DNA from: Chlorobiaceae bacterium | GTDB lineage: Bacteria > Bacteroidota > Chlorobiia > Chlorobiales > Chlorobiaceae | DNA length: 38,336 nt | Direction of reading: 5' to 3' | NCBI GenBank assembly: GCA_012972825.1 | Contig: JABDHL010000049.1 | Coordinates: 1 to 38,336, forward strand | Shown here: piece by piece, positions 7,357 through 18,067 of the stretch | How positions within the stretch are numbered: the stretch's first letter is position 1 | How the letters are laid out: every line of letters starts with the position of its first letter | Made by a program: the position numbers and the translations under genes | Notes under the pieces: model-generated | Databases searched by the model: none | The model's input: the letters and a program-made list of their open reading frames with translations, nothing else | Told to the model about the DNA's origin: nothing

Positions 7357-8739
7357 TCAGGCAAGTTTTGCGGCAAAGGCAAGAACCTTATCCACCTTTT
7401 CCCGCGAGTCAGCTTCGCAATACAGACGCAGTACCGGTTCAGTACCGGATGGGCGGATAAGCATCCATCCACCTTCAAAGTGATACTTATAGCCGTCGAG
7501 ATTGTTGAATTTCAGAATTTTGTATCCAGCGATGTTTTCAAGATTTCCTGTTGATGCACGATCGATGATTGCCTGTTTTTTTGAATCGCTTACATGCAGG
7601 TCGAGTCGGTTATAACAGAAAAAACCATATTCATCGTACAGTTCCTGAACCAGCTCCGAAAGTGTTTTATTCCTGCGGGTCATCATTTCAAGAATAAGCA
7701 GGCCGGTATAGATTCCATCGCGTTCAGGCAGAAATGCGGTAATGCCGATGCCGCCGGACTCTTCACCTCCAATCAGGATATCATTGGTAGTCATGAGTTT
7801 GCTGACATGCTTGAATCCGACCTGCAGTTCATGCATGGTAAGATGATGCTTGAGGCATATTTTATCAATGACATCGGTCAAAGCAAACGTTTTTGCGACT
7901 TCACCCGTTTGATGCTTTTCCTCGACAAGGTCTTTGAGGATAATGGCAAAAAGTTTATGAGAGTCCACAAAAGAGCCGTTTTCATCGAGCATACCTATTC
8001 TGTCAGCATCTCCATCATTGATGATGGCGACATCGGGTTCAACCTCCTTGAAAAATTCAATAAACTCTCCTATATACTGAGGCATCGGTTCGGGATTGAT
8101 TCCTCCGAAACCGGGGTTGATGCTGCAATGATAACAGCTGAGCATCGATTCATCAAACAGGCTGGTGATAATATCCTGACCGGCCCCGAACATGGCGTTA
8201 TGGGCAATTTTTATTCTTGAATCTTGAATCAGGGGAAGATCAATGCTGTTTTTCAGATAGTTTACATAAAAACTTTTCATATTAGTCAGCTCGATCAGTT
8301 TTTTATCGGCTGCAATCTCTGTGAAAGGATCTATCTCTGGAAGGATATTCTCAATTTCAGCAATAACTTCCGGGTGAGCCGGTCCGCCATAAGATGCCTT
8401 CACCTTGAAGCCGTTATAAATGGCAGGATTGTGTGATGCGGTGATCACAATTCCTCCCGCGAGCTGCTTCGATTTTGTGTAGAGAGAGACAGCGGGAGTT
8501 GAAACAAAGCTGTCTGACAGAAACACCATCAGTCCCTGTGATGAAAAAACTTCGGCAGTATATTCTGCAAACTCTTTTGACATGAAGCGTGTATCGTATC
8601 CAATGCATACTCCCTTTGACTTGTTGGGATGGCCAAGAAAGTATCGTGCAGAAGCCAACGCTGCAAGTTTCAGGTTATCATAGGTATATTCTTTTGCTAT
8701 AATTGCCCGCCAACCGTCAGTACCGAATTTAACTTGCAT
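7357..8739 (-). CDS. Phosphoglucomutase/phosphomannomutase family protein
   Basis: This 460-residue protein is a full-length alpha-D-phosphohexomutase, which moves phosphate between C1 and C6 of a hexose phosphate through a phosphoserine. Seen in order: KFGTDGWRAIIAKE at the start; the active-site loop ITASHNPAIYNGFK with the serine at about residue 102; the Mg-binding DGDADRIGMLD at about 243; the sugar-binding GGEESGGIG at about 325; and the phosphate-binding RPSGTEPVLR near 430. Substrate choice (glucose, mannose or glucosamine phosphate) cannot be read safely from these motifs. ITASHNP rather than the GlmM-type ISASHNP argues against GlmM. It is divergent from lpxB, fitting sugar-nucleotide supply for glycogen or envelope sugars. 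Confidence 0.92.
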   Translation of the reverse strand: MQVKFGTDGWRAIIAKEYTYDNLKLAALASARYFLGHPNKSKGVCIGYDTRFMSKEFAEYTAEVFSSQGLMVFLSDSFVSTPAVSLYTKSKQLAGGIVITASHNPAIYNGFKVKASYGGPAHPEVIAEIENILPEIDPFTEIAADKKLIELTNMKSFYVNYLKNSIDLPLIQDSRIKIAHNAMFGAGQDIITSLFDESMLSCYHCSINPGFGGINPEPMPQYIGEFIEFFKEVEPDVAIINDGDADRIGMLDENGSFVDSHKLFAIILKDLVEEKHQTGEVAKTFALTDVIDKICLKHHLTMHELQVGFKHVSKLMTTNDILIGGEESGGIGITAFLPERDGIYTGLLILEMMTRRNKTLSELVQELYDEYGFFCYNRLDLHVSDSKKQAIIDRASTGNLENIAGYKILKFNNLDGYKYHFEGGWMLIRPSGTEPVLRLYCEADSREKVDKVLAFAAKLA

Positions 8740-8844
8740 TCTTTATTGATTTTGATATAATGGAAACTCAATCAGTCTTTACTATGGCATATAAATAATA
8801 AAATACAGTTTCCCTCTCGTTCATCCAATTTTCTCTCGTTTTTG

Positions 8845-9987
8845 ATGTCACAGAAGCTTTTTGTTTTAGCAGGTGAGGTTTCAGGCGATATGCATGCTGC
8901 CGGAGTTATCGCCCAACTGTTGAAAGCAAGACCTGATATTTCGGTGTTTGGTATCGGCGGTGAGAAACTTCGGGCGCTTGGCGCGGATCTGCTTTATGAT
9001 GCATCCCAGACGAGCATTATGGGGTTTGTTGATGTACTGAAACATACAGGATTTCTTCGACGGGTTATACGTGATCTCAAAGAAGCGGTACGCAGGGAAA
9101 AACCTGTGGCTGCATTTCTGGTTGATTATCCAGGGATGAATCTGCTGATGGCCCGATTTTTTCATGATCTCGGCATTCCGGTTATCTATTATATCTCTCC
9201 TCAGGTCTGGGCATGGAAAGAGGGTCGGGTAAAGGCCATGAGACGTGATGTCGACCGACTGCTTGTTATTTTTAATTTTGAGGTCGAATTTTTTCGCAGG
9301 CATGGCATCAATGCGGAATTTGTCGGTCATCCGGTTATTGAACAGCTTGAGGAACTCTCTCTTCCTTCCAGAGACTCTTTTGAAAAGAAGCATAATCTTG
9401 CGACGGATGTCAGGCTTATCGGTCTTCTTCCAGGAAGCCGCCCACAGGAAATCGATCATATTCTGCCGGAAATGCTTAAGGCTGCCCGGTTATTGAGCAA
9501 GGAGTACCGTGTGGTATTTCTTTTCGGTCGAGCACCCCATCTCCTTGACTCCTGTTATCATGTTTTGTCTCAGTACAGGGATCTTTCCATCATCACCTGT
9601 TCAGCATATGAAGTCATGCAGTTCAGCGATCTTGCTCTGGTGACCTCCGGAACAGCAACCCTTGAATCGCTTTGCTTTGGCGTGCCGATGATTGTTATTT
9701 ATAAAACGGGGATGCTTAACTACCTGATAAGTCGTCTCATCGTTAAACTCACAAATATATCACTGGCCAATATAGTGGCGAAAGGACTTGGAAGCAGTGA
9801 GAGAGCAGTACCGGAACTTATCCAGCATGAGGCTAACGGGTTGGAAATATACCGGCAGGCCAGAATGATTCTTGATGATGCGGCATTGGCTTATGCAATG
9901 CGTCTGGAGTTGCTTGCAGCACGAGATACACTGGCCAGCACTTCTCCCTCAATAAAAATCTCAGGTATCTTACAGGAATATCTTTAA
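8845..9987 (+). CDS. lpxB: Lipid-A-disaccharide synthase
   Basis: This 380-residue GT19 glycosyltransferase joins UDP-2,3-diacylglucosamine to lipid X, forming the lipid A disaccharide at the inner membrane. The N-terminal VLAGEVSGDMHAAGVI motif, VDYPGMNLLMARFFHDLGIP, YYISPQVWAWKEGRVK and the sugar-nucleotide motif LLPGSRPQEI are all typical. So is the late SGTATLESLCFGVPMIVIYK segment. An in-frame TTG lies one codon upstream, but ATG 8845 is the likelier start. A small membrane protein follows 17 bases downstream. Together with kdsD it shows the cell makes a conventional LPS core and lipid A. Confidence 0.95.
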   Translation: MSQKLFVLAGEVSGDMHAAGVIAQLLKARPDISVFGIGGEKLRALGADLLYDASQTSIMGFVDVLKHTGFLRRVIRDLKEAVRREKPVAAFLVDYPGMNLLMARFFHDLGIPVIYYISPQVWAWKEGRVKAMRRDVDRLLVIFNFEVEFFRRHGINAEFVGHPVIEQLEELSLPSRDSFEKKHNLATDVRLIGLLPGSRPQEIDHILPEMLKAARLLSKEYRVVFLFGRAPHLLDSCYHVLSQYRDLSIITCSAYEVMQFSDLALVTSGTATLESLCFGVPMIVIYKTGMLNYLISRLIVKLTNISLANIVAKGLGSSERAVPELIQHEANGLEIYRQARMILDDAALAYAMRLELLAARDTLASTSPSIKISGILQEYL

Positions 9988-10004
9988 ACAATGAGCATGT
10001 AACT

Positions 10005-10283
10005 ATGGAAAATGCTGTTGACTACCTCGTCGGTCATCCTGTACTGTTTGTTATTGCCGTTATCATAGCTATCATGATCCTCTTCTCTTTTTTGAGAAGA
10101 GTCATGCGATTATTTCTTGTGATAGCCTCTGTTCTGGTGCTTTATGCCGCCTATCTCCATCTCACCGGAGGTTCAACGCATGAAGCTTTTCAGCATATCG
10201 GGGTCTGGTTCAAGAACACATTCCATGTTGTCATCACTGTGTTCGGTCATCTGTTTGACTTCCTGAAATCTCCGAAAAAGTAA
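10005..10283 (+). CDS. Small two-span membrane protein
   Basis: This 92-residue protein has two hydrophobic segments (about 13-30, LFVIAVIIAIMILFSFL, and 34-52, LFLVIASVLVLYAAYLHL) joined by a short basic turn (RRVMR). The amphipathic C-terminal part (WFKNTFHVVITVFGHLFDFL) may lie on the membrane. It starts 17 bases after lpxB on the same strand and is probably cotranscribed with it. It faces the convergent flavoprotein gene that ends at 10290. I do not recognise the family and no catalytic residue stands out. Confidence 0.72.
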   Translation: MENAVDYLVGHPVLFVIAVIIAIMILFSFLRRVMRLFLVIASVLVLYAAYLHLTGGSTHEAFQHIGVWFKNTFHVVITVFGHLFDFLKSPKK

Positions 10284-10289
10284 ATTGTG

Positions 10290-12260
10290 TTACCTTGCGG
10301 CTGAAGAGATCGCCCCTGTAGGGCAGCTTTCTGTCACAAGAGCACGGTCAAAAACCCTGTTGCTTTCAAGTTGTTCAAGCATACGTAGGCAGATTCCGCA
10401 GTCAATGCACTTTTCCCGTTCCATGCTTATGTCGGCTTTTCGCGCTTTATAAAAGCCTGAATGTTCATGTTTTTCAACTTTTTGAAAAGGAGTGTAGCGA
10501 CTGGCAAGTTCTCTAAGACGGCAATCAGTGATGGCGCTGCAACGGCATTCAAGGCATCTCTGCGCTTCTTGGCGCGCTGCATCCTCCGTATAACCCAAAG
10601 CAACTTCCATGAAGCTCTTTGAGCGACTCTTCAGAGATAATACTGGCATGGGGACTCTTGCTGCAGGAGTTTTTTTCTCGTAGAATGCCTGAGGAGCTTC
10701 ATTCCTTGGTCCAAAAGAGGAATTGAAAGATTTTTTCCGGGCTGAAGGGATTTCATCATTTAAAAAGAGGTTGATTGAGTGAGCAGCTCTTTTTCCCTGC
10801 TCAACAGCACGGATTGCGATATCGGTGCCTGTTACACAATCTCCTCCGGCAAAAATCCATGGTGTTGAGGACTGCAGTGTCTCGGGATTGACTTGCAGTT
10901 CGCCTTTCTCTTCAATACCCATTCCTGCGGAATTTGCTGCTGCAGGGTCAATCTGTTGACCGATAGCCGATATTATCGTGTCTGCGGGTACCGTGAATTC
11001 TGAACCTTCTACAGGTACAGGCTTTCGGCGTCCGGATTTGTCCGGATCGCCGGGCTGCATGCGTATGGCCGTAATTTCGAGTGCGCCGTCAGCTGATCTG
11101 ATAGCTATGGGGGCAGCATATTCAACAAGAATAATGCCTTCTGCAAGAGCATCCTCAATGTCTGCGGCGTTTGCAGGCATCTCATGTTTTGATCGTCGAT
11201 AAAGAATAGTTACGCTTGAAGCTCCAAGACGGAGCGCGCTTCTTGCAGCATCAATTGCGGTATCACCGCCTCCTGTCACTACGACACTTACTCCGGTATG
11301 CTGCATCTCCCCGCAAGCTGCTTTACGAAGGAACTCAATACCGCTTATTACTCCTGGTTCATGTTCACCGGGAATGTTCATGCTCGATGCCATTTGTGCG
11401 CCAACAGCAAGAAAAAGGGCATCGTAGTCCTTTTCCAGTTTATGGGCAGTGATCTCTTTACCGAAAGTGGTATTGAAGCAGAACTCAACACCCATGGCAA
11501 GCAGTGTGGCAATATCACTCTCTATAACACTTTCAGGAAGTCTGAAGCGGGGGATACCGTAGCGCATCATACCTCCGGGCAGGGCGCTGGATTCAAAAAC
11601 CGTTACTGCATGTCCCTTGCGGAGAAGGAAATAAGCCGCGCTGAGCCCGGCTGGTCCGGATCCTATGACAGCTACTTTTTTTCCTGTTTTTCGGGCAATC
11701 TCTGGGACAAACCGGTCGGTTCGTTCACTATCACTGTCTGCGGCATACCGTTTCAGTGCACAGATAGAAACCGGAGTGTCAATCCCGTGCCTTCTGCACT
11801 CGTCTTCACAGGGAGCCGGGCAGATTCTGCCGAGAATTCCTGGAAGAGGAATTGTTTCCTTGATTATTTTTATGGCATCCCTGTCCTTATTTGACGAAAT
11901 TGCCGCAACAAAATCAGGGATATCGCATCCTGCAGGGCACGAGAGCTCACAAGGTCCCATGCAATCGCCGCTGTGTTCTTCGATGATATTCTCAAGGCTC
12001 TGATGCCTCATTGCATTCAGCGTTTCATTGTCGGTTTCAATCACCATGCCCTCCGACACGAGCGTATGACATGCTGGAACAAAACGATTTTTCCCTTTAA
12101 TCTCAACAATGCACATCCAGCATGAACCTGTCTCGTGCAGGGAATCATGAAAACAAAGGGTAGGAATTTCAATGCCTGCGGCAGCTGCAGCTTCCAGAAT
12201 TGACGTACCCGTCGATGCAGAAACGTGTTGGCCGTTGATGGTAAGAGAGAGTGGACTCAT
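10290..12260 (-). CDS. Iron-sulfur flavoprotein: 2Fe-2S domain, GltD-like NAD(P) oxidoreductase, 4Fe-4S tail
   Basis: This 656-residue modular electron-transfer protein begins with a 2Fe-2S ferredoxin domain (about 1-80, cysteines 36, 47, 50 and 64) like those of complex I NuoG and hydrogenases. [17 protein letters not shown] (about 96-112) with further cysteines at about 147, 151 and 155 matches the iron-sulfur part of glutamate synthase small subunit-type enzymes. An FAD Rossmann motif ([17 protein letters not shown], about 196) and an NAD(P) motif ([18 protein letters not shown], about 325) follow. A ferredoxin-like set ([11 protein letters not shown], then ESCPTGAI) closes the chain. No glutamate synthase large subunit is nearby. 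Its ATG overlaps the ispH stop (ATGA), so the two are probably translationally coupled. The acceptor is unknown; a reductase feeding IspH or ferredoxin is possible. Confidence 0.88.
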   Translation of the reverse strand: MSPLSLTINGQHVSASTGTSILEAAAAAGIEIPTLCFHDSLHETGSCWMCIVEIKGKNRFVPACHTLVSEGMVIETDNETLNAMRHQSLENIIEEHSGDCMGPCELSCPAGCDIPDFVAAISSNKDRDAIKIIKETIPLPGILGRICPAPCEDECRRHGIDTPVSICALKRYAADSDSERTDRFVPEIARKTGKKVAVIGSGPAGLSAAYFLLRKGHAVTVFESSALPGGMMRYGIPRFRLPESVIESDIATLLAMGVEFCFNTTFGKEITAHKLEKDYDALFLAVGAQMASSMNIPGEHEPGVISGIEFLRKAACGEMQHTGVSVVVTGGGDTAIDAARSALRLGASSVTILYRRSKHEMPANAADIEDALAEGIILVEYAAPIAIRSADGALEITAIRMQPGDPDKSGRRKPVPVEGSEFTVPADTIISAIGQQIDPAAANSAGMGIEEKGELQVNPETLQSSTPWIFAGGDCVTGTDIAIRAVEQGKRAAHSINLFLNDEIPSARKKSFNSSFGPRNEAPQAFYEKKTPAARVPMPVLSLKSRSKSFMEVALGYTEDAARQEAQRCLECRCSAITDCRLRELASRYTPFQKVEKHEHSGFYKARKADISMEREKCIDCGICLRMLEQLESNRVFDRALVTESCPTGAISSAAR

Positions 12261-13228
12261 GGATTATTTTCGAAGTTATGCTCAATATAACGGGCCACTT
12301 TTTCAAGAAGCCACATAGGCGTTGAGGTAGCACCGCATACGCCGACATTGTCAACCGTATTACCTTGACTGTTCTTCAACCATGCATCCTTGATTTCATC
12401 AATATCTTCTATAAAGTAGCTGTGAGGGTTTGCATCTTTACAGATATTGAAAAGAACCTGACCATTTGAGCTTTTCTTTCCTGCCACGAAGATCACTGTA
12501 TCGTTGGCAAGTGAGAAGTCCTGCAGTTTCTGGTTTCTGCTCGATACCTGGCGGCAAATGGTATCCTTGAACACATGCCCGGGCATGGGAAACACGTCGG
12601 TCACATCTGCAGTAATGTCTATATCACGGATTGCCATCCATGGATCAGGTTTACCGGAACAGCGTTGTGCAAAATAGTGTTCAAGATTTCTCTTCAGCTC
12701 ATAAAACCCTGGAATATCCATGGTTGTCTGGGAAATGAGCGCTGTTTTTTTTGCAGGGTCAAGCGCCTTTGTCTCTTCAGGATCACTGAGGTCGGGATGT
12801 TTGATAATGACTGCGTTATTATCACATTGCCCGTTGATGCCTGTAACTTCCGGATGGGTATGTTTGCCGTATATAATGATCTGGTAGCCGAGCTTATAGA
12901 GCATCCTCGTTGTCCGCTGAAGTCTGGAAACAACAGGACAGGTTGTGTCCGTAATGGTCAGATTGTTTTTCCTGGCAATCCTGTAGGTAGAAGGAGGCTC
13001 TCCATGTGCCCTGATAAGCACCTGGGCATTTTTAAGTTCATTGAAAGCAGTTTCATCAACGGTTATAAGACCGAGCGCTTCCAATCGTTTCACCTCAACC
13101 TCATTATGGACAACATCGCCGAAAGAGTATAAACTTCCCTCTGTCTGAAGCTTTTCTTCAGCGACATATATGGTTCCCTGCACTCCGATGCAGAATCCTG
13201 ATGAAGTTCTGTCGAGGTTTACTTTCAC
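12257..13228 (-). CDS. ispH: 4-hydroxy-3-methylbut-2-enyl diphosphate reductase
   Basis: This 323-residue IspH (LytB) is the last enzyme of the MEP isoprenoid pathway; it reduces HMBPP to IPP and DMAPP with a 4Fe-4S cluster. Cluster cysteines are visible at residue 13 ([11 protein letters not shown]), 97 ([10 protein letters not shown]) and 225 ([13 protein letters not shown]). Substrate-binding motifs include IRAHGEPP and the HTHPEVTG histidine; GVCGATSTP near the end is the conserved serine/threonine-rich substrate loop. Isoprenoids feed the bacteriochlorophyll tails, quinones and carotenoids of phototrophs. Its stop overlaps the start of the following flavoprotein by four bases. IspH needs an external electron donor, so that pairing may be functional. 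Confidence 0.95.
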   Translation of the reverse strand: MKVNLDRTSSGFCIGVQGTIYVAEEKLQTEGSLYSFGDVVHNEVEVKRLEALGLITVDETAFNELKNAQVLIRAHGEPPSTYRIARKNNLTITDTTCPVVSRLQRTTRMLYKLGYQIIIYGKHTHPEVTGINGQCDNNAVIIKHPDLSDPEETKALDPAKKTALISQTTMDIPGFYELKRNLEHYFAQRCSGKPDPWMAIRDIDITADVTDVFPMPGHVFKDTICRQVSSRNQKLQDFSLANDTVIFVAGKKSSNGQVLFNICKDANPHSYFIEDIDEIKDAWLKNSQGNTVDNVGVCGATSTPMWLLEKVARYIEHNFENNP

Positions 13229-13363
13229 GCTGAACCGGTTTAAGTCAAAAAATCAAAAATCACCAATCAGAAATCAAAAGTAACAAGTATGGCTGCAAAA
13301 GGCAAAAGCGAAAAGAAGAACGATGCTTTTCACCGCAAAGAATGAGGGCTTGTGCTTCCGGCA

Positions 13364-14176
13364 TTATACTTCCACCAGTTCAACATCCGGCAGATCTGAA
13401 TTCATGAAAAGCTGATAGATCAGGCTGAATTTTTGAGGTAGATCGCTGACCAGCAGGTGAGGAGCAGGGGTTCTCCGGTGATGGTTAAATTCTCCTGACT
13501 CAGTCAAAAGCTCAAGTGTTCTGAGGGCGACCGCTTCCGCGGAATCGATGATGCAGATACCATGACCGATCGTTTCTTCAATGACTCGGCGAAGTATTGG
13601 ATAGTGTGTACACCCGAGTACAAGCGTATCAATTCCGTGTTTTTTAATTGCTGTCAGATACTCTCTGGCGATAAGTTTTGTGGCGGGATGATCGATAAAA
13701 CCCTCCTCAGCAAGCGGCACAAAAAGAGGGCAGGCTTTTGAAACAACCTCTATCTCCGGATTGAGCATGTTAATGGCACAGGCATAAGCATTGGAAGCCA
13801 CAGTCGCCTGTGTGCCGATAACTCCGATCCGGCTGTTTTTTGTTGCCTTTACAGCAAGTTCGGCTCCTGCTTTCAGCACCCCGATAACGGGAATCGAGCC
13901 AGATGCTTTCTCAACGACATCAAGGGCAAGTGCAGAAACGGTATTGCAGGCGACAATGATCATTTTTGGCTGATACCGCATGAGAATGGCAATATCATCA
14001 TAAGCATACTTCCTTATGGTGACCTGCGACTTCGGTCCGTATGGTACCCTTGCAGTATCGCCAAAATAGATAAGACGCTCTGACGGAAGAGCTGCCTGTA
14101 TCGCCTTGACAACAGTCAATCCGCCAATTCCTGAGTCAAAAATTCCAATAGGGCTTTCTGTGTTCAATTCTTGCAA
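13364..14176 (-). CDS. murI: Glutamate racemase
   Basis: This 270-residue enzyme makes D-glutamate for peptidoglycan. Catalytic features are visible: the N-terminal [16 protein letters not shown] motif with Asp14, the first cysteine in [12 protein letters not shown] (Cys77), and the second in [13 protein letters not shown] (Cys189) followed by His191. Length is normal for the family. It begins two bases after the stop of ychF, so the two genes form an operon. About 135 bases separate it from ispH upstream in map order. Confidence 0.95.
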   Translation of the reverse strand: MQELNTESPIGIFDSGIGGLTVVKAIQAALPSERLIYFGDTARVPYGPKSQVTIRKYAYDDIAILMRYQPKMIIVACNTVSALALDVVEKASGSIPVIGVLKAGAELAVKATKNSRIGVIGTQATVASNAYACAINMLNPEIEVVSKACPLFVPLAEEGFIDHPATKLIAREYLTAIKKHGIDTLVLGCTHYPILRRVIEETIGHGICIIDSAEAVALRTLELLTESGEFNHHRRTPAPHLLVSDLPQKFSLIYQLFMNSDLPDVELVEV

Positions 14177-14178
14177 GG

Positions 14179-15270
14179 CTATACGTTAAAACGGAAAACA
14201 ATGACATCCCCATCTTTGACAATGTACTCCCGGCCTTCTGACCGGAGCTTGCCGGCTACCTTGACTTTCTGCTCCGAACCTAATTCAATAAGATCACGGT
14301 ATGACATCACCTCGGCACGGATAAACCCTTTTTCAAAATCAGAATGGATAGCTCCAGCGGCTTCCGGCGCAGCCGCACCTTTATGTATCGTCCATGCATG
14401 AACCTCTTTTTCACCCGCAGTAAAGTAGGTCTGAAGACCGAGAAGGTCATAGGCGGTTTTAATCAGCCGATCGAGTCCCGACATCGTAAGTCCTATACTT
14501 TCAAGAAATTCCGGACGTTCATTTTCGGGCAGTTCAGCTATGTCTGCTTCTGTTTTTGCGCTGATAATCAGCATTTTTGCACCAGATGCCGCTGCGATTT
14601 CCGCAACCTTTTTTGTATAGTCGTTGCCATCCGGAAGGTCAGTTTCTGCAACATTGGCGGCAAAAAGAATTGGTTTGGACGATAACAGAAAAAACTGCCT
14701 TGCCATTACTTGTTCTTCAGGCGATTGAATAATGTTTCGAGCAGGAATACCTTCACCAAGACCAGCGATTATTTTTTCTGCCAGATCGAGTTGCAGCAGG
14801 AGCTCCTTTTCTTTTTTTGCATTTTTTCTGAGTCGTTCGATTCGGCGTTCCATGCTGTCGAGATCGGCCAGCATCAGTTCAGTTTCAATGGTAATGATAT
14901 CGTCAGCCGGGTCTATTCTTCCTTCGACATGTATGATGTTGTCATCATCAAAACATCGAACGACATGCACAATGGCATCGACCTCTCTGATATGAGACAG
15001 GAACTGGTTTCCAAGGCCTTCTCCCTTGCTTGCTCCTTTTACAAGACCGGCAATATCAACAATTTCAAGAGTTGCCGGGACAAGAGTCGGTGTCTTTACG
15101 ACATCAGCAATCTGCTGCATACGCTCATCAGGAACCAGAACAGTTCCAACATTGGGTTCAATGGTACAGAATGGATAATTGGCAGCTTCAGCCTGTTTTG
15201 CGGTGATGGCATTGAAAAGGGTAGACTTTCCAACATTTGGCAATCCGACAATACCGCAGCGAAGTGACAT
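14179..15270 (-). CDS. ychF: Redox-regulated ATPase YchF, Obg family
   Basis: This 363-residue P-loop protein is of the Obg/YchF type and associates with ribosomes; family members hydrolyse ATP rather than GTP and act in stress responses. The Walker A motif is [15 protein letters not shown] (about residues 9-23). Switch features [12 protein letters not shown], the G3-like [20 protein letters not shown] and a coiled-coil region (about 130-170, [16 protein letters not shown]) follow. The C-terminal TGS domain ends in [18 protein letters not shown] at 15270 is well placed; no good Shine-Dalgarno sequence is evident. It is divergent from cmk and leads the ychF-murI pair. Confidence 0.95.
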   Translation of the reverse strand: MSLRCGIVGLPNVGKSTLFNAITAKQAEAANYPFCTIEPNVGTVLVPDERMQQIADVVKTPTLVPATLEIVDIAGLVKGASKGEGLGNQFLSHIREVDAIVHVVRCFDDDNIIHVEGRIDPADDIITIETELMLADLDSMERRIERLRKNAKKEKELLLQLDLAEKIIAGLGEGIPARNIIQSPEEQVMARQFFLLSSKPILFAANVAETDLPDGNDYTKKVAEIAAASGAKMLIISAKTEADIAELPENERPEFLESIGLTMSGLDRLIKTAYDLLGLQTYFTAGEKEVHAWTIHKGAAAPEAAGAIHSDFEKGFIRAEVMSYRDLIELGSEQKVKVAGKLRSEGREYIVKDGDVIVFRFNV

Positions 15271-15383
15271 AAAGAAAATATTGAAATATGAGTGATCAAA
15301 AGAAACAAGGGTTTTAACATGTAACCAATATGTTTGGAAAAAGCAAATATATTTTATAAAATGAAAGTCAAATCAAAATTCGT

Positions 15384-16091
15384 GTGAAACAGGAAATAGG
15401 GGCAAAGCGTATCATAATTGCTATTGACGGGCCGGCAGCATCCGGAAAAAGTACAACAGCCCGCAGAGTGGCGCAGCAGCTTGGATATATTTATATCGAT
15501 ACTGGTGCAATGTACCGTTCTGTCACCCTCAAAGTCCTGCAGCAGGGCTTGCTCGATGATCTACGACGCTCTCCCGAGAGCGTTTCCGATTTAGTCAAGG
15601 ATATTTCAATACGTTTTGAGGGCGATCGCGTCTTGTTGAACGACAGTGATGTTACTGCAGAGATCAGGGATAACCGGGTCAGCCGTGAGGTAAGTTTTAT
15701 CAGTTCACTTAAGCCGGTACGTGACATGCTCAGAGAGATGCAGCAGGAGCTTGGACGTCAGCGCGGGGTTGTCATGGATGGAAGGGATATAGGTACTGTT
15801 GTTTTTCCTGATGCCGAACTGAAGATTTTTCTTGTCGCTGATGCCCGCAAAAGAGCAGAACGGCGATATGCTGAACTTGCTGCAAAGTCACTCGATGGAG
15901 GCCAGCTGCCTGATCTTGACGTGCTTGAAGATGAAATCAGGAAAAGAGATCGTGCGGATGCCGAAAGAGAGCATGCTCCGTTAAAAAAACATATTGAAGC
16001 ACACGAAATTGATACGTCGGAATTGACGATCGAGCAACAGGTCGATCTTGTCTATAATCTTGCTTTAGACTTACAGAAGGATTGCCGGTGA
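15384..16091 (+). CDS. cmk: Cytidylate kinase
   Basis: This 235-residue kinase phosphorylates CMP and dCMP with ATP. It shows the P-loop [19 protein letters not shown] (about residues 12-30), [13 protein letters not shown] for nucleotide binding, [16 protein letters not shown] and the [13 protein letters not shown] lid segment. The start is GTG at 15384; an ATG at 15361 lies in another frame. It is followed by rpsA, the classic cmk-rpsA arrangement. Length is normal for the family. Confidence 0.95.
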   Translation: MKQEIGAKRIIIAIDGPAASGKSTTARRVAQQLGYIYIDTGAMYRSVTLKVLQQGLLDDLRRSPESVSDLVKDISIRFEGDRVLLNDSDVTAEIRDNRVSREVSFISSLKPVRDMLREMQQELGRQRGVVMDGRDIGTVVFPDAELKIFLVADARKRAERRYAELAAKSLDGGQLPDLDVLEDEIRKRDRADAEREHAPLKKHIEAHEIDTSELTIEQQVDLVYNLALDLQKDCR

Positions 16092-16180
16092 CAGGAACGT
16101 GAGCAGATCACAGAAATTTTTCATTAACCATAAAACCGCATGCCGATATCTCTCACGGCAGGCAGGCTAACTTACAAGAG

Positions 16181-16188
16181 AGGAAGGA
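16181..16188 (+). promoter_or_regulatory. Ribosome binding site fixing the rpsA start
   Basis: AGGAAGGA lies 8 bases upstream of ATG 16197. The open frame extends 19 codons further upstream to ATG 16140, but those codons are not S1-like and that ATG lacks a good ribosome binding site. The start at 16197 is therefore preferred. Confidence 0.75.
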
Positions 16189-16196
16189 AACAATTA

Positions 16197-17987
16197 ATGG
16201 CAGAAGCATTTAGTACTCAGGAAAAAAAGGTCAAGGAAAGACCTGCAAGAAAAAAACTCAAGTTTTTTGCGCACTACGAGCCCGCTGAACTTGCATTGAT
16301 GGAGCAGCTTTATTCAAGCACGCTCAATGAAATTACTGAAGATGAGATTATCAAGGGCCGCATTGTCTCGATATCCAACAAGGATGTTACGATAGATGTC
16401 GGATTCAAATCCGAGGGCATCGTATCACTGCTTGAATTCAGGGCTGATGATGAAGTCAATGTCGGCGATGACGTTGAGGTTTATCTTGAGAACATCGAAG
16501 ACAAGATGGGACAGCTTATTCTTTCAAAGAAGAAAGCCGATGTCCTCAGAATCTGGGATAAAATCTATGATTCAATTGAAAACGATACTATCATCAACGG
16601 TAAAATTATCAATCGTGTCAAGGGCGGTATGACCGTATCCCTTTCCGGAGTTGAAGCCTTCCTTCCCGGTTCGCAGATTGATGTTAAACCAGTTCGTGAT
16701 TTCGACGCACTTGTCGGTCAGACGATGGACTTCAGAGTGGTCAAAATCAATCCTGTTACCCAGAACATTGTTGTCAGTCATAAAGTCATCCTTGAAGAGG
16801 CGTATGCCGCCCGTCGCGAGGAGATGCTTTCCAATATCAAGGTCGGCATGGTGCTTGAAGGGACGGTCAAGAATATTACCGACTTCGGAATATTTGTAGA
16901 TCTTGGTGGTCTTGACGGTCTTGTACACATTACCGATATCACATGGGGAAGAATCAATCACCCTTCTGAGGTTGTTGAGCTTGACCAGCCTATCAAGGTT
17001 GTTGTTGTCGGCTTTGACGAAAACACCAAGAGGGTATCGCTCGGCATGAAGCAGCTCGAGTCTCATCCTTGGGAAAATATTGAAATCAAGTATCCTGTCG
17101 GATCGAAAGCTCAAGGTCGCGTTGTTTCCATCACTGATTACGGCGCTTTTGTGGAAATCGAAAAAGGCATCGAAGGCCTTGTTCATATTTCCGAAATGAG
17201 CTGGACGCAGCATATAAAACATCCGGGTCAGTTTGTTTCCCTTGGCCAGGAAGTTGAGTGTGTGATCCTGAATATTGACAAGGATCATACCAAGCTCTCC
17301 CTTTCCATGAAACGGGTCAACGAGGATCCATGGATTGCACTTTCAGAAAAATACATTGAACATTCTCTGCATAAAGGTACCGTCAGCAATATCACTGATT
17401 TTGGCGTCTTTGTTGAGCTTGAACCTGGCGTCGATGGTCTGGTTCATATTTCTGATCTTTCATGGACAAAGAAAATCCGTCATCCAAGCGAACTGGTAAA
17501 AAAGAACCAGGAGCTTGAAGTCAAGGTGCTCAAGTTTGACGTTCATGCACGTCGAATTGCACTTGGCCACAAGCAGATCAATCAGGATCCATGGGATGAG
17601 TTTGAGCAGAAATATGCTGTCGGAGCCGAAACACCTGGACAGATATCTCAGATTATCGAGAAAGGTGTTATTGTGATTCTTCCTGGAGATGTCGATGGTT
17701 TTGTTCCGGTATCGCACCTTCTTCAGGGTGGGGTTAAGGATATCCATTCATCGTTCAAAATCAGTGATGAACTTCCTCTTCGCGTCATTGAATTCGACAA
17801 GGAAAACAAACGCATTATTCTTTCTGCTCTTGAATATTTCAAGGATAAAAACAAGGAAGAGATTGAGGCATATCTGCTGGCTCATCCCAATGAGAAAAAG
17901 GAGATCGAGGCCGCTTCTGCTGAACTTGAACCCCCGATCAAATCGGGTGAGAAAAAGAGCAGTGAATTGAAGCCGGTAGAGCATTAA
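16197..17987 (+). CDS. rpsA: 30S ribosomal protein S1
   Basis: This 596-residue protein from ATG 16197 contains six S1 (OB-fold) RNA-binding repeats. The central and C-terminal ones are the clearest, with repeated cores such as [40 protein letters not shown] and [20 protein letters not shown], each followed by GLVHIS or GLVHIT. The N-terminal repeats (about residues 40-110) are more divergent, as expected for the ribosome-binding end. S1 helps load mRNAs with weak Shine-Dalgarno sequences, which fits the many weak sites in this window. The C-terminal tail is charged and low in complexity. A strong terminator follows within 25 bases. Confidence 0.96.
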   Translation: MAEAFSTQEKKVKERPARKKLKFFAHYEPAELALMEQLYSSTLNEITEDEIIKGRIVSISNKDVTIDVGFKSEGIVSLLEFRADDEVNVGDDVEVYLENIEDKMGQLILSKKKADVLRIWDKIYDSIENDTIINGKIINRVKGGMTVSLSGVEAFLPGSQIDVKPVRDFDALVGQTMDFRVVKINPVTQNIVVSHKVILEEAYAARREEMLSNIKVGMVLEGTVKNITDFGIFVDLGGLDGLVHITDITWGRINHPSEVVELDQPIKVVVVGFDENTKRVSLGMKQLESHPWENIEIKYPVGSKAQGRVVSITDYGAFVEIEKGIEGLVHISEMSWTQHIKHPGQFVSLGQEVECVILNIDKDHTKLSLSMKRVNEDPWIALSEKYIEHSLHKGTVSNITDFGVFVELEPGVDGLVHISDLSWTKKIRHPSELVKKNQELEVKVLKFDVHARRIALGHKQINQDPWDEFEQKYAVGAETPGQISQIIEKGVIVILPGDVDGFVPVSHLLQGGVKDIHSSFKISDELPLRVIEFDKENKRIILSALEYFKDKNKEEIEAYLLAHPNEKKEIEAASAELEPPIKSGEKKSSELKPVEH

Positions 17988-18008
17988 CTCTGTAATCTCT
18001 TTTAAATA

Positions 18009-18042
18009 AAGCCTTCACTGTTACAGCGAAGGCTTTTTTTTT
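18009..18042 (+). terminator. Rho-independent terminator after rpsA
   Basis: GCCTTC (18011-18016) pairs with GAAGGC (18028-18033). An inner CTG/CAG stem across one A-C mismatch closes a TTA loop, and nine T residues follow (18034-18042). It lies 23 bases after the rpsA stop and just before the convergent era stop, and ends the cmk-rpsA transcript. Confidence 0.92.
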
Positions 18043-18067
18043 GTCCGGTCGGAATATGTATGCGGGG

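Noticed and set aside
13289-13345. 18-codon plus-strand frame (MAAKGKSEKKNDAFHRKE) between ispH and murI
   Set aside because: It is very short, has no ribosome binding site, and lies in an A-rich region with AAATCA-like repeats that would favour lysine-rich frames by chance.
16140-16196. Longer rpsA start at ATG 16140
   Set aside because: AGGAAGGA precedes ATG 16197 at ideal spacing, and the extra 19 residues are not S1-like.
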